Source: DATARH01 sp035550515 (GTDB lineage: Bacteria > Pseudomonadota > Alphaproteobacteria > ATCC43930 > CGMCC-115725). From it: DNA of 64,000 nt. Position numbers and translations under genes: made by a program. The notes under the pieces are model-generated. The model was given only the letters and a program-made list of their open reading frames with translations, was not told the DNA's origin and ran no database searches. Each line of letters opens with the position of its first letter. Position 1 is the first letter of the stretch. The stretch is taken from contig DASZOZ010000013.1 of NCBI GenBank assembly GCA_035550515.1, forward strand, positions 8,168 to 72,167, in the 5' to 3' direction. Of this stretch, positions 27,571 to 37,041 are shown piece after piece.

Positions 27571-28074
27571 TCAGGCAGCGTCCTCGGCTTCCATCTCGCT
27601 CTCCTCGCCCAGCGGCACGCCGGGCTCGGCCTTCGAGACGCGCAGCGTCATCGCCGATTTGACGTGGGCGACGTTGGGGGCCGAGGTCAGCTTGGTCGAC
27701 AGAAAGCGCTGATAGCTGTCCCAGTCGGTCGCCACGATCTTCAGCAGAAAATCGGTCTCGCCGGCGAGCATGTGCGCCTCGCGCACCTCCGGCCAGGAGC
27801 GGACCCGGTCCTCGAACGCCATCAGATCGCTTTCCGCCTGGCTGGCGAGCCCGACCTGGGCAAACACCGTCACCGGATAGCCGAGCGCCTCGGGGGCGAG
27901 CGCCGCATGATAGCCGCGGATCAGCCCCGCCTCTTCGAGCGCGCGTACCCGCCGCAGGCAAGGCGGCGCGGTGATGCCGGCCCGGCGGGCAAGCTCGACA
28001 TTGGTCATGCGCCCGTCTTCCTGCAGGCATTGCAGGATGCGACGGTCGATACGGTCGAGTTTGATTCGCCGCAT
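27571..28074 (-). CDS. Lrp/AsnC family transcriptional regulator
   Basis: 167 residues from ATG 28074; a longer in-frame reading is not supported. N-terminal winged helix-turn-helix (LDRIDRRILQCLQEDGRMTN, LARRAGITAPPCLRRV) and C-terminal RAM domain (GETDFLLKIVATDWDSYQ). The last 15 residues are acidic. It controls amino acid genes in known members, often with an amino acid bound. Converges with greA and is divergent from the ELM1-like gene. Confidence 0.93.
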   Translation of the reverse strand: MRRIKLDRIDRRILQCLQEDGRMTNVELARRAGITAPPCLRRVRALEEAGLIRGYHAALAPEALGYPVTVFAQVGLASQAESDLMAFEDRVRSWPEVREAHMLAGETDFLLKIVATDWDSYQRFLSTKLTSAPNVAHVKSAMTLRVSKAEPGVPLGEESEMEAEDAA

Positions 28075-28189
28075 CGCCACTCCCTTAAATTCGCGGCGAT
28101 CATAGGAAGCCGCTCTCGCCCGCGCAATTTTGTTGCGCCTGCAAGAGCCGTCCTTGCCCGGCCGCCGGAGTTTCCGTAAACCCAGCCCG

Positions 28190-29215
28190 ATGGTCGCCTT
28201 GCCCTTCAGCCAGGAGCTTTCGCCCGTGCCCGTCGGCGCGGCCGCGGCGCCGTCGGTCTGGGTGCTGCACGACGGCAAGGCCGGCATGGCGAGCCAGGCC
28301 CTCGGTCTCGCCGAGGCGGCCGGCTTTGCGTTTGTCGAACGGCCCCTCACGGTGCGCGCGCCCTGGGCCTGGCTGCCGCCGCAGCTTTGGGTCGCGGCGC
28401 TCGCCGCGGTGAACGATCGCGGGCTGCCGTTGCGCCCGCCCTGGCCCGATGTGGTGATCGGCTGCGGCCGCAACACCGTGGCGCCGGCACTGGCGATCCG
28501 TGCGGCCGCCGGCGGCCGAACCGTGCTAGCGCAGGTCCAGGACCCGCGCATCGGTCGCGACAGGTTCGACCTGATGGTGGTGCCGGAACACGACCGGCTG
28601 CGCGGCCCGCGCGTCGTCACCTCGAAAGGTGCGCTCAACCGGGTGACGCCGGACAAGCTCGCCGCGGCCCGGCGGCGGTTCCCGGCGTTGGAAACCCTGC
28701 CCCGGCCGATTATCGGCGTGCTGATCGGCGGCGCGAACCGCAGCTACCGGCTGCCGCTCGCCCGGCTCGCGACGATCGCCGACGGCATTGCCGCTTGCCT
28801 GCGCGAGACCGGCGGGGCGGCGGTCGTGACGCCATCGCGGCGCACCGGCGCGGCCGGGACCGCGCTGTTGCGCGAGCGGCTCGCCGGACTGCCGGCGGCG
28901 ATCTGGGACATGACCGGCGAGAACCCGTATTTCGCCTATCTCGCGGTCGCCGACGCGTTCCTGGTCACGGCGGATTCGGTCTCGATGGTCAGCGAGGCGG
29001 CGGCGACCGGAAAGCCGGTGCACATTATCGAACTCGACGGTGGGGACGCCAAATTCGCCCGCTTCCATGCGGCGATGCGCCAAGCCGGGATCACCCGCCC
29101 GTTCACCGGGCGGATCGAGAGCTGGCGGTATCCGACGCTCGACGACACGGCGCGCGCCGGCGCCGCGTTGCGCGCGCTGGTGCAGGAGCGGCTGGCGGTG
29201 CTGCGCGCGTCATGA
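28190..29215 (+). CDS. ELM1/GtrOC1 family putative nucleotide-sugar glycosyltransferase
   Basis: 341 residues from ATG 28190. Matches the family first named for the plant mitochondrial fission protein ELM1: VWVLHDGKAGMASQALGLAE at the start, IGCGRNTVAPALAIR, VQDPRIGRDRFDLMVVPEHD and a C-terminal VTADSVSMVSEAAATGKPVH. The fold is GT-B-like, and alphaproteobacterial members are thought to act on cell-surface sugars. Its stop overlaps the start of the double PAP2 gene (ATGA), suggesting a joint envelope-lipid or polysaccharide role. Confidence 0.85.
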   Translation: MVALPFSQELSPVPVGAAAAPSVWVLHDGKAGMASQALGLAEAAGFAFVERPLTVRAPWAWLPPQLWVAALAAVNDRGLPLRPPWPDVVIGCGRNTVAPALAIRAAAGGRTVLAQVQDPRIGRDRFDLMVVPEHDRLRGPRVVTSKGALNRVTPDKLAAARRRFPALETLPRPIIGVLIGGANRSYRLPLARLATIADGIAACLRETGGAAVVTPSRRTGAAGTALLRERLAGLPAAIWDMTGENPYFAYLAVADAFLVTADSVSMVSEAAATGKPVHIIELDGGDAKFARFHAAMRQAGITRPFTGRIESWRYPTLDDTARAGAALRALVQERLAVLRAS

Positions 29216-30591
29216 AGGGCGTCGCCGTCTATGCCGCGGCGCTGGTCGCCAGCCTGGCGCTGTTCTGGCTGGTGCCGGGCGCCGACCTGTTTGTGAGCAG
29301 CCTGTTTTACGACCCGCAGCACGGTTTCTGGCTGGCGCCATGGCTGCCGATACGCATCGTCAACGGCTCGGCCCGCTGGCTCACCTGGGCGATCCTACTG
29401 GTGGCGCTCGGCAGCGCGATCTGGCTGCGGCTACGCCGCCGGCCGCTCTGGCGGCTCGACCGCAATGCGCTGGTCTTTCTTGTCGCGGCCCTCGCCGTCG
29501 GACCGGGCATCGTCGTCAACTCGGTGCTGAAAGACCACTGGGGACGCGCCCGGCCCTATCAGGTGACGGCGTTCGGCGGCACGCACGATTTCACGCCGGC
29601 GCCGCTCCCCGCCGACCAGTGCGCCAAGAACTGTTCCTTTGTCTCGGGTCATGCGGCGGTCGGGTTCTCGCTGATCGGCTTCGCCTTCCTGCTGCCGGCG
29701 GGACGGCGGCGCGCCCAGGCGATCGGCGCGGCGCTGGCGCTGGGCGGGCTGATCGGGCTCGGCCGGATTGCCGCGGGCCATCATTTCCCGTCGGACGTGA
29801 TCGATGCCGGGCTCGTCGTGGTGGGGATGAGCTGGCTCCTGCATCGCTGGCTCGTGGTGCATGACGGGGCGACGCCGATCCTCGCCTGTGTCGCGCGGCT
29901 GCGGCAGACGCCCGAGGGCCGTCGCATCCTGTGGGCCGAAGGGCTGCTCCTGTTCGAGGCGGCGTCGATGATCTGGTTCGACCGGGCAGTCGCGGATTTC
30001 TTTCACCAGCACGTCCGGTCGCTGCAGCCGTTTTTCCTTGTCGTGCAGCGATTCGGTCTCGGCTGGCCGTGGCTGGCCGCCAGTGCGCTGGCCTTTGCCG
30101 TGCTGCGCTGGGGCGGCTCGTGGGAGCGGCTGCGCCCGTACGACGGCCGGATGCGCGCCGTCGCCTATCGGCCCGGCTTTATCTTTGTCGCCGTGGCGGC
30201 GGCTGGGCTGGTCGCCGACGTGCTGAAAATCACCGTCGGCCGCACCCGGCCGAAACTGTTGTTCGCCGACGGCAGTTACGATTTCACCTGGTTCGGCCTG
30301 CACGCTGACCATTGGTCTTTTCCCTCGGGCCACGCGACGACGGCGGCGGCGCTGGCGACCGCGCTGTGGTGCCTGTGGCCGCGGCCGGTCTGGCTGTATG
30401 TCGCCGCGGCCGGGCTGATCGCGGTGAGCCGGGTGGTGACCGGCCAGCATTATCTGAGCGACGTCGTGGCCGGCGCGGCGATCGGCGTGGTGGTGGTGCG
30501 CGTCACCGCGGCCTGGATGTTGCGGCCGCGGTCCGCCGACCCGGCGGCGGCGGTCGTCGAAGGCGCTGCAAGCTCCTCGCCGGCCTTGTAG
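29212..30591 (+). CDS. two-domain PAP2-family membrane phosphatase
   Basis: 459 residues with two complete type 2 phosphatidic acid phosphatase domains. First: KDHWGRARP, FVSGHAAVG, RIAAGHHFPSD. Second: KITVGRTRP, FPSGHATTA, RVVTGQHYLSD. Each has the Lys-Arg-Pro, Ser-Gly-His and Arg-His-Asp sets. About ten to twelve transmembrane helices are expected, with both active sites on the periplasmic side. Single PAP2 proteins remove phosphate from undecaprenyl pyrophosphate, PGP or lipid A. The tandem form is unusual. Overlaps the ELM1-like gene by four bases. Confidence 0.88.
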   Translation: MKGVAVYAAALVASLALFWLVPGADLFVSSLFYDPQHGFWLAPWLPIRIVNGSARWLTWAILLVALGSAIWLRLRRRPLWRLDRNALVFLVAALAVGPGIVVNSVLKDHWGRARPYQVTAFGGTHDFTPAPLPADQCAKNCSFVSGHAAVGFSLIGFAFLLPAGRRRAQAIGAALALGGLIGLGRIAAGHHFPSDVIDAGLVVVGMSWLLHRWLVVHDGATPILACVARLRQTPEGRRILWAEGLLLFEAASMIWFDRAVADFFHQHVRSLQPFFLVVQRFGLGWPWLAASALAFAVLRWGGSWERLRPYDGRMRAVAYRPGFIFVAVAAAGLVADVLKITVGRTRPKLLFADGSYDFTWFGLHADHWSFPSGHATTAAALATALWCLWPRPVWLYVAAAGLIAVSRVVTGQHYLSDVVAGAAIGVVVVRVTAAWMLRPRSADPAAAVVEGAASSSPAL

Positions 30592-30600
30592 GATAGGCCG

Positions 30601-32499
30601 ATGGCCTTGCGCATCGACACGTTCGACAATGTCCGCGGCGGCAACGCGTTGTACAAGGCGCTGGCCCATCCGCTGGCCGCGGCGCCCGGCCGGGCGCTGG
30701 TCGAGCGGCTCAAGCGCTACGGCAAGGTCGCGCTCGTCGACCCGCGCGGCGCGGCGGAAGGCTTCGCCGAGCTGTTCGACCTCACCGGTGTCGAGATCGC
30801 CGGCGTCTATGTCCAGGACGTCGCCCGCATCGGCAAGGAAACGCTCGGCTGCTGCTGCCGGGGCGTGCCCGAGCTGGCGGCCTGCGGCGCGCCGGCGGTG
30901 CTGGTCGCGAGTTTCGACGCCGACCGGCTGATCGCCCAGGCCGCGCCGTTCCTCCCCGGCAATTGCGACCTCTTCAGCCTCGACGAGTTGCGCATCCCGG
31001 CGGAGCGGCTGACCAAGCCGCGCCGCTATCTCGACCCGCTGAATTTCGCCACCAATTTCGCCTTGTTCCGCGATACCGGGACGATCCACACACGGCTGGT
31101 GACGGCGAATTACTGGTCGCGCTACGGCGCGACCGGCATCACCGTCTGGCTCACGCTGTTCGACGGCGCCGGCGAGGTCATCGCCGAATGGCCGGAGCCC
31201 GTCGTCGCCGCCGATGGCTCGATCGTCGTCGACAGCCGCGAGGTGCGCCGCCGCTTCGGCCTCGGCGATTTTGCCGGACAGCTGTTTCTGCACGTCGCCG
31301 GCGCCGCCGGGCACGACGTGGTCAAATACGCGCTCGACATCTACGGCGAGGACGACCGGGCGCTGTCGTGCACACATGACGCCAATGCCTGGCCGGCCGA
31401 CCGCTATGCCGGGCTGCCGGCGCCGGCGGCGGGCGAGCGGGTCGTGCTGTGGCTGCAGAACTCGCATGCCGCGCCGATCCCGTCCGGAGCGATCGGGCTG
31501 TCGGTGATGGGCGGCCAGCACATCGCGACGCTGGACGAACCGATCGCCGGGTTTGCGACCCGCGCCGTCGATGTCGCCGAACTGCTGCCCGACCTCGCCT
31601 GGCCGGCGCAGATCGAGCTGCACGCCGGCAAGCACATGGTCCGCCCGCGCTACGAGGTGATCGCCGCGACGCGGCGGCGCATGGCGCATGTCAATGTCGA
31701 GCGCGGCGACCTCAAGCCCAACCCGGAGCTGCCGGGGCTCGCCGCGAGTCTGGGCAAGGGCTATCTGCTGCCGGCGCCGATCCTGCCGCGCGACGCATGG
31801 CAGAGCCTGCTCCTGCCGACACCGATGGCCGTCACCCAGGCGGAGCTGCCGGTCGCGGCGACCGTTTACGACCCGGAAGGACGGGAGGTCGCGCGCCGCC
31901 GCCTCGGCCGGCTGCCGCGCGCGCATCGCCAAGCGCTCGACCTCGACCCGCTGACGGCGGCGCTCGGCGACGGCTATGGCCATGTCGAGCTCGCCTACGA
32001 CTTTGCCGAGGGCGGCGAGGCCGACGGCTGGCTGCACGCGCTGTTCCGCTATCGCCATCGGCAGAGCGGACACGCCGCCGAAACGAGCTTTGGCGCGCAT
32101 GTCTTCAACACGATCCTCACCTATCGCGACGAGCCGCAATCCTATTCGGGACCGCCGCCCGGCTTGTCGACGCGGCTGTTTCTGCGGCTGGGGGACGGGA
32201 CGCACGACACGCTGTGCCATCTGATCTATCCGGCGTCGCTGCCGTGGCGGGCCAAGAGCGCGACCGACATCATCCTGCATGACGGCGGCGGCGGCGAAAT
32301 CGCCCACCAACCGCTGGCAATTCCGTGTTCGGGGTCGCGCTTCTGGCACTATCACGCGCTGTTCGATGCGAACACCCGCGCGGCCGCGGGTCCGCGGGCC
32401 TATATCGTGATCCGCGACACGACGTGCCGGCTGTTCGGCTATCACGGGCTGATCGGACGCGACGGCGGGTTCAGCCTCGATCACATGTTTGGTTATTGA
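30601..32499 (+). CDS. conserved hypothetical protein, 632 residues, beta-rich
   Basis: No family recognised. It begins 10 bases after the PAP2 gene, so it belongs to that transcript. No signal peptide or membrane helix is visible. The N-terminal 150 residues hold a Rossmann-like stretch (VALVDPRGAAEGFAEL, APAVLVASFDADR) and a CCCRG motif; the rest is rich in short beta strands with segments such as TANYWSRYGATGITVW, THDANAWPADRYAGLPAP and SFGAHVFNTILTYRDEPQSY. Codon use matches the neighbours and the frame is intact across 1.9 kb. Presumably it works with the ELM1-like glycosyltransferase and phosphatase on a surface glycan or lipid. Confidence 0.75.
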   Translation: MALRIDTFDNVRGGNALYKALAHPLAAAPGRALVERLKRYGKVALVDPRGAAEGFAELFDLTGVEIAGVYVQDVARIGKETLGCCCRGVPELAACGAPAVLVASFDADRLIAQAAPFLPGNCDLFSLDELRIPAERLTKPRRYLDPLNFATNFALFRDTGTIHTRLVTANYWSRYGATGITVWLTLFDGAGEVIAEWPEPVVAADGSIVVDSREVRRRFGLGDFAGQLFLHVAGAAGHDVVKYALDIYGEDDRALSCTHDANAWPADRYAGLPAPAAGERVVLWLQNSHAAPIPSGAIGLSVMGGQHIATLDEPIAGFATRAVDVAELLPDLAWPAQIELHAGKHMVRPRYEVIAATRRRMAHVNVERGDLKPNPELPGLAASLGKGYLLPAPILPRDAWQSLLLPTPMAVTQAELPVAATVYDPEGREVARRRLGRLPRAHRQALDLDPLTAALGDGYGHVELAYDFAEGGEADGWLHALFRYRHRQSGHAAETSFGAHVFNTILTYRDEPQSYSGPPPGLSTRLFLRLGDGTHDTLCHLIYPASLPWRAKSATDIILHDGGGGEIAHQPLAIPCSGSRFWHYHALFDANTRAAAGPRAYIVIRDTTCRLFGYHGLIGRDGGFSLDHMFGY

Positions 32500-32578
32500 G
32501 CGGGCGTTTCCGGGCGCTTAAGCCTCCCGCTTTGCGCAAAAATGGTATAGTACGCTGTCCAATCGATTGGAAATCGTG

Positions 32579-33550
32579 ATGCCTGAGCATCATCACAGCA
32601 AGGTCTTGATTATCGGCGCCGGTCCCGCCGGGTTTACCGCCGCGATCTATGCGGCGCGGGCGAATCTGCAACCGACGCTGCTCGGCGGCCTGCAGCCGGG
32701 CGGCCAGCTGACGATCACCACCGATGTCGAGAACTATCCGGGCTTTGCCGACGTCATCCAGGGTCCGTGGCTCATGGAGCAGATGCAGGCCCAGGCCGAG
32801 CATGTCGGCACCAGGATCCTGCTCGACCTCGCGGTGAAGGCGGATTTGTCGCGGCGGCCGTTTGTCGTGACCGGCGATTCGGGGGATACGTTCACCGCCG
32901 ATGCGCTGATCCTGGCGACCGGCGCGCAGGCGCGCTGGCTCTGCCTGCCGAGCGAGGAGGCCTATCGCGGGTTCGGCGTCTCGGCTTGCGCGACCTGCGA
33001 CGGCTTCTTTTTCCGCGACAAGGAGGTCGTCGTCGTCGGCGGCGGCAACACCGCGGTCGAGGAAGCGATCTACCTGACCAACCACGCCAGCCGGGTGACG
33101 CTGATCCATCGCCGCGACACGCTGCGCGCCGAGAAGATCCTGCAGGACCGGCTGTTCCGCAACCCGAAGATCGCCGTCATCTGGGACCACGTCGTCGACG
33201 AGATCCTCGGCGTCCCGGAGCCGCCCGAGGTGACCGGCGTGCGGCTGCGCAACGTCAAGACCGGCGCGCTCAGCGAGCGGGCCTGCGAGGGCGTGTTCAT
33301 CGCGATCGGCCACACCCCGGTCACCGAACTGGTCGCCGGCCAGTTGCGGCTCGACGCCGAGGGCTATGTGATCACCCGGCCCGATTCGACGGCGACCGAC
33401 ATTCCCGGCGTGTTTGCCGCGGGGGACGTCAAGGACAAGGTGTTTCGCCAGGCGGTCACCGCCGCCGGCATGGGCTGCATGGCGGCGCTGGAAGCCGAGA
33501 AGTTTCTCGCGGCGCAGGAGGATGCCGCGCCGGCGCGCGCGGCCGAATAA
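32579..33550 (+). CDS. trxB: thioredoxin reductase
   Basis: 323 residues from ATG 32579; a TTG four codons earlier is less likely. FAD motif GAGPAGFTAAIYAARA, redox CATC in SACATCDGFFF, NADPH motif VVGGGNTAVEEA, and C-terminal FAAGDVKDKVFRQAVTAAGMG. Reduces thioredoxin with NADPH. It is followed after 18 bases by a LysR gene, an order repeated in related alphaproteobacteria. Confidence 0.96.
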   Translation: MPEHHHSKVLIIGAGPAGFTAAIYAARANLQPTLLGGLQPGGQLTITTDVENYPGFADVIQGPWLMEQMQAQAEHVGTRILLDLAVKADLSRRPFVVTGDSGDTFTADALILATGAQARWLCLPSEEAYRGFGVSACATCDGFFFRDKEVVVVGGGNTAVEEAIYLTNHASRVTLIHRRDTLRAEKILQDRLFRNPKIAVIWDHVVDEILGVPEPPEVTGVRLRNVKTGALSERACEGVFIAIGHTPVTELVAGQLRLDAEGYVITRPDSTATDIPGVFAAGDVKDKVFRQAVTAAGMGCMAALEAEKFLAAQEDAAPARAAE

Positions 33551-33568
33551 ACTAGGGGGACGGTCCCC

Positions 33569-34471
33569 ATGGCGATGGATTGGGACAAACTTCGCGTCTT
33601 TCACGCGGTGGCCGAGGCCGGCAGCTTTACCCATGCCGGGGAATCGCTGAACCTCAGCCAGTCGGCGGTGAGCCGCCAGATCAGCGCGCTCGAGGAAAGC
33701 CTCAGCGTGCCGCTGTTCCACCGCCATGCACGCGGCCTGATCCTCACCGAGCAGGGCGAGCTGCTGTTCAAGACCGCCCGCGAGGTTTTCGCCAAGCTGG
33801 CGATGGCCGAGGGGCTGATCTCCGAATCCAAGGACCGGCCGAAAGGGCCGCTCAAGATCACCACCACCGTGGCGTTCGGCTCGATCTGGCTGACGCCGCG
33901 GATCCGCGAATTCCTCGACCTTTATCCGGAAATCCAGGTCAGCCTGGTGGTCGACGATTCCGAGCTCGACCTGTCGATGCGCGAAGCCGATGTCGCGATC
34001 CGCATGTCGCCGCCGCGCCAGCCCGACCTGATCCAGCGCCACCTGGTCAGCGTCCAGGTGCATATCTACGCGACCAGCGAATACCTGCAGCGATACGGCA
34101 CGCCGCAGCGGCCGGAAGACCTGGAGGAGCACCGCATCATCATCTACGGCGAGGACGCGCGCCCGCCGGTGCCGGGGGTCAACTGGCTGATCGAGGTCGG
34201 CGCCAAGTCCGGGCAGGACCGCCGGCCGATCCTCACCGTCAACAACACCTACGGCATGCTGCGGGCGATCACCAGCGGGCTGGGCATTGCCGCGCTGCCC
34301 GATTTCGTCGCCAACGAGCACAACAATCTGGTGCGGGTGCTGCCGGAAGTGTCGGGGCCGCCCAACGAAGCCTATTTCGTCTACCCGGAAGAGCTGCGCA
34401 CCTCGAAGCGCATCAGCGTGTTCCGCGATTTCCTGCTGCGCAAGGTCGCCGAAGGCCGCCTGGGCGGCTGA
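33569..34471 (+). CDS. LysR family transcriptional regulator
   Basis: 300 residues. N-terminal helix-turn-helix (FHAVAEAGSFTHAGESLNLS, QSAVSRQISALEE) and a periplasmic-binding-like effector domain (GPLKITTTVAFGSIWLTPRI). Sits directly downstream of trxB in the same direction, instead of divergent as most LysR genes are, so its target is not evident. The last intact core gene before the accessory segment. Confidence 0.94.
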   Translation: MAMDWDKLRVFHAVAEAGSFTHAGESLNLSQSAVSRQISALEESLSVPLFHRHARGLILTEQGELLFKTAREVFAKLAMAEGLISESKDRPKGPLKITTTVAFGSIWLTPRIREFLDLYPEIQVSLVVDDSELDLSMREADVAIRMSPPRQPDLIQRHLVSVQVHIYATSEYLQRYGTPQRPEDLEEHRIIIYGEDARPPVPGVNWLIEVGAKSGQDRRPILTVNNTYGMLRAITSGLGIAALPDFVANEHNNLVRVLPEVSGPPNEAYFVYPEELRTSKRISVFRDFLLRKVAEGRLGG

Positions 34472-34962
34472 GGCTCACGCCATCTCAGCGCGCGCTGAAC
34501 CCCGCGACGGGCGAAATCCGGCGGCGCATTCGGGTAGGCTGACGTTCATCAAGTCTTATAGAACTTTTTGTTACCACCCAAACCCGGATATTCGCGCGGC
34601 ATTCGAACTGCTGGGCAGTTTGAACCTGAAGCTTAACTGCCAGCCAAAGGCACAATCGAACCGCACGTAGGCGCGGCCGCGCTTGCGACGTATGAACCTG
34701 AAGCTTAACTGCCAGCCAAAGGCACTCAAACGATATCGGGAACTACCGATCCCGTCCTCATCTTGAGTGCACGCTATCCACCGACGACTCTACCAATGTC
34801 GTCAGCTAAGGACTGCTATCCCCTGTTCGTCCCGGCGAGGCCCTCCGGGCGCGTCCAGAGGCGATTCACGTCAGATTCACGCTACCTGCGCTCTGTTCCG
34901 TCCGACGCGAAAGAAGCGCTGTAGTCGCCTGAAACCGGCGGCTCGGGCGCGACGCAGGAAAA
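34472..34962. other. 491-base non-coding stretch at the left border of the accessory segment
   Basis: No gene is supported here. The first 150 bases are lower in GC than the flanks. It holds the two 33-base direct repeats described separately and, at the end, a weak ribosome site (AGGAAAA) before the peroxidase reading frame. The left end of the decayed element probably lies within it. Confidence 0.5.
34621..34725. repeat. pair of identical 33-base direct repeats
   Basis: TGAACCTGAAGCTTAACTGC plus 13 more bases occurs at 34621-34653 and again, without a mismatch, at 34693-34725, leaving 39 unique bases between. Each copy contains a short hairpin (TGCC/GGCA). Only two copies exist and no cas gene is in the window. 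Confidence 0.8.
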
Positions 34963-36607
34963 ATGGGGACCAAGTCCATGACGGCACATCGCGCACTGCC
35001 AACCCCAGCCCTCGGACAAACCAGCGACCTCACGGCGTTGCCGGGAACGAGCTCTGGCTGTCGCAACCTGTTCGGAGACGTGCCGGCTGAGGAACGCTAT
35101 CGCGGCTTTGGCTTCGACGAGGCCGAGCGGCTCAAGAACCGCCAGATGTTCCGCTGGCTGGCCGCCCGGTTCGCCGAGCCTTACGCCTGGCCAGATGGCA
35201 ACCCCGACAACCGCCGCATTTCAGCGGGCTATATCTATTTTGCCCAGTTCGTGATCCACGATGTCGTCTTAAGCTTGGCCGACCTACCGGATTTGGAGAC
35301 CGGCACCATTTGGCCGCGGAACTATCGATCGAGCCGGCTCATGCTCGATGCGATCTACGGCACTGGCCCGCTGGCCGACCCGGTGCTTTACAGTTCCTGC
35401 CCGGCGCTTCCGCCGGCTAAAAGCTTTTTGCGCATCGGCGGCAGGGATTGCGCCGGGCCACTGCGCGACCTGCCGCGCTCGCCATGCCCCTTTACCAGCA
35501 AGCCCGCCTATTCCGATGTCCTGATCGCCGACGCGCGCAATGACGACCATGTCATCATTGCGCAGCTCACCGTCGTCTTTCACCTGCTGCACAACATCGT
35601 CTACAGCGCGCTCGTCGGCAAAAACCCTTCCGAACCCGATTTGCGAGTATTCGCGCTGGCGCAAAGGGTTGTCACCCGCGTCTACCGGCAAATCCTCATC
35701 GGCGATCTGCTAAAGAAGCTGCTGCACCCGGCAGTGTACGACGCGTTCTGGAGCGGCGCGACGACGCGGCTGGCGAGAGGAGCGACGCGCGGATGCCGCT
35801 CGAGTTTTCCCACGCGGCAGCCCGCTTCGGCCACTTCATGGCGCGTGACCGTTACCAGATTAACGACGATCCCAACCTCCAGCCAGACGATCAGGGCATT
35901 AAGAGCATGCTGCGCCAGACTTCGGCCATTCGGCCGGAGGCCATGCCCCTGGCGCCGAAGTGGCTGATCGACTGGGGAACCCTGTTCGACAAAGCCGCCC
36001 CCGCCACGCTGCGCGCGCGGCGGTTTGGGCCGGCGATGGCACCCGCGCTGGTCTATCCCGACCCTTTCCCGAACGCTGACAATCCCGCGAAGCCGCCGGA
36101 CGACATTGGCGGGCTTGTCTATCGCGACCTGCTGCGTGGCGGCGAGGCGGACCTTCGATCGGTTCGTTCGATTGTCGAAAAGCTGCCGGCCGCCGTTGCC
36201 GCGCTGTCGCCGCTCGTCAAGGAGGGCGCGGTCGATCCCGCGCCGGTCGTCGCATGGCTCAAAGCCGGAGGTGCCGGCGACCCATCCGCGGCCGAGATCG
36301 ACTACATGAACTGCATCGCGGGCGATGTTCCGCTTTTACTGTTCATGCTAATCGAGGCCGCCGCGACAAGCCTGCCAGACGCCGATATCCGCAACGGCGA
36401 GTGCCTTGGCCCGGTCGGCTCCTGGATTTTGGGCGATTTCTTTTTTGACGAGTATTCGCGCGCGCGTTCGATCGTCGAAGAGACGCCGCGTCCCTTGACG
36501 CGCTGAACCAGGTATTCGAGGGCGGCCCTCCCACCTCGATGCCCATGCTTATTGAAGCGGTCTCCAACCGCAAAGGTTGGAGCGGTGCGACGCCCAAATT
36601 CTGGTGA
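34963..36607 (+). pseudogene. frameshifted animal-type heme peroxidase
   Basis: The N-terminal part reads from ATG 34963 (or 34978) to about 35775 and has the distal histidine region FVIHDVVLSLADL and VVFHLLHNIVYS. At 35775 the frame shifts by one missing base (GCG-GAG reduced to GCGAG); the next frame gives ERSDARMPLEFSHAAARFGH with the proximal side, running to about 36480. A second single-base loss there moves the true C-terminus (DAASLDALNQVFEGG, ending GATPKFW) into a third frame with TGA at 36605-36607. Together about 547 residues, the size of bacterial peroxinectin-like An_peroxidase proteins, which oxidise halides or phenols with hydrogen peroxide. Two errors in one gene point to decay. 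Confidence 0.8.
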
Positions 36608-36631
36608 AACCAACGCGGAGAGGAGCACATC

Positions 36632-37028
36632 ATGCCGCCTATGTGGAAGCGCGTGGACATTATTGATCATGCTTTGCTGGGCCGCCGAATGGTCGACTGG
36701 ACACTAAATCGTCGGCCGCGGCCGACGACGATGGACGCGCTCGTCGCGGACGTAGCGGGGGCGCTCGCCGTGCGCGATCGCACCAAGACCACGACGTTCG
36801 GCGGCTTCATCGATACGCCGATCGAGACGCTGCTGTTCCGATTGCCGCCGGCTTCGATGATCCAACAGGCCGAGACTACGTATACGGGACCCGGCCTTCG
36901 ACATCGTCAACTATCCCCTGCCGCAATATTACGGCGTTGACCTCAACAAGTTGAAGCAGACAGGGATGACGGCGGCCGAGCTGTTCTATTCTCGGGTCGG
37001 CGACTACACCACGCAGGAATGCGAGTAG
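36632..37028 (+). pseudogene. unknown small protein gene, broken by a frameshift
   Basis: Starts at ATG 36632 behind GAGAGGAG and reads PPMWKRVDIIDHALLGRRMV to about 36888. There one extra base (a G in the GGG run) puts the natural continuation AFDIVNYPLPQYYGVDLNKL and MTAAELFYSRVGDYTTQE in the next frame, ending with TAG at 37026-37028. Repaired length about 130 residues. No family recognised. It directly follows the peroxidase remnant and was probably co-transcribed with it. Confidence 0.6.
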
Positions 37029-37041
37029 CCTATACCGGCAG

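Noticed and set aside
29431..32484. 1017-residue minus-strand open frame
   Set aside because: Antisense to the PAP2 and 632-residue genes, whose plus-strand proteins show clear motifs; the antisense product does not.
34621..34725. CRISPR array
   Set aside because: Only two repeat copies and one spacer-sized gap, and no cas gene in the window. Kept as a direct repeat.
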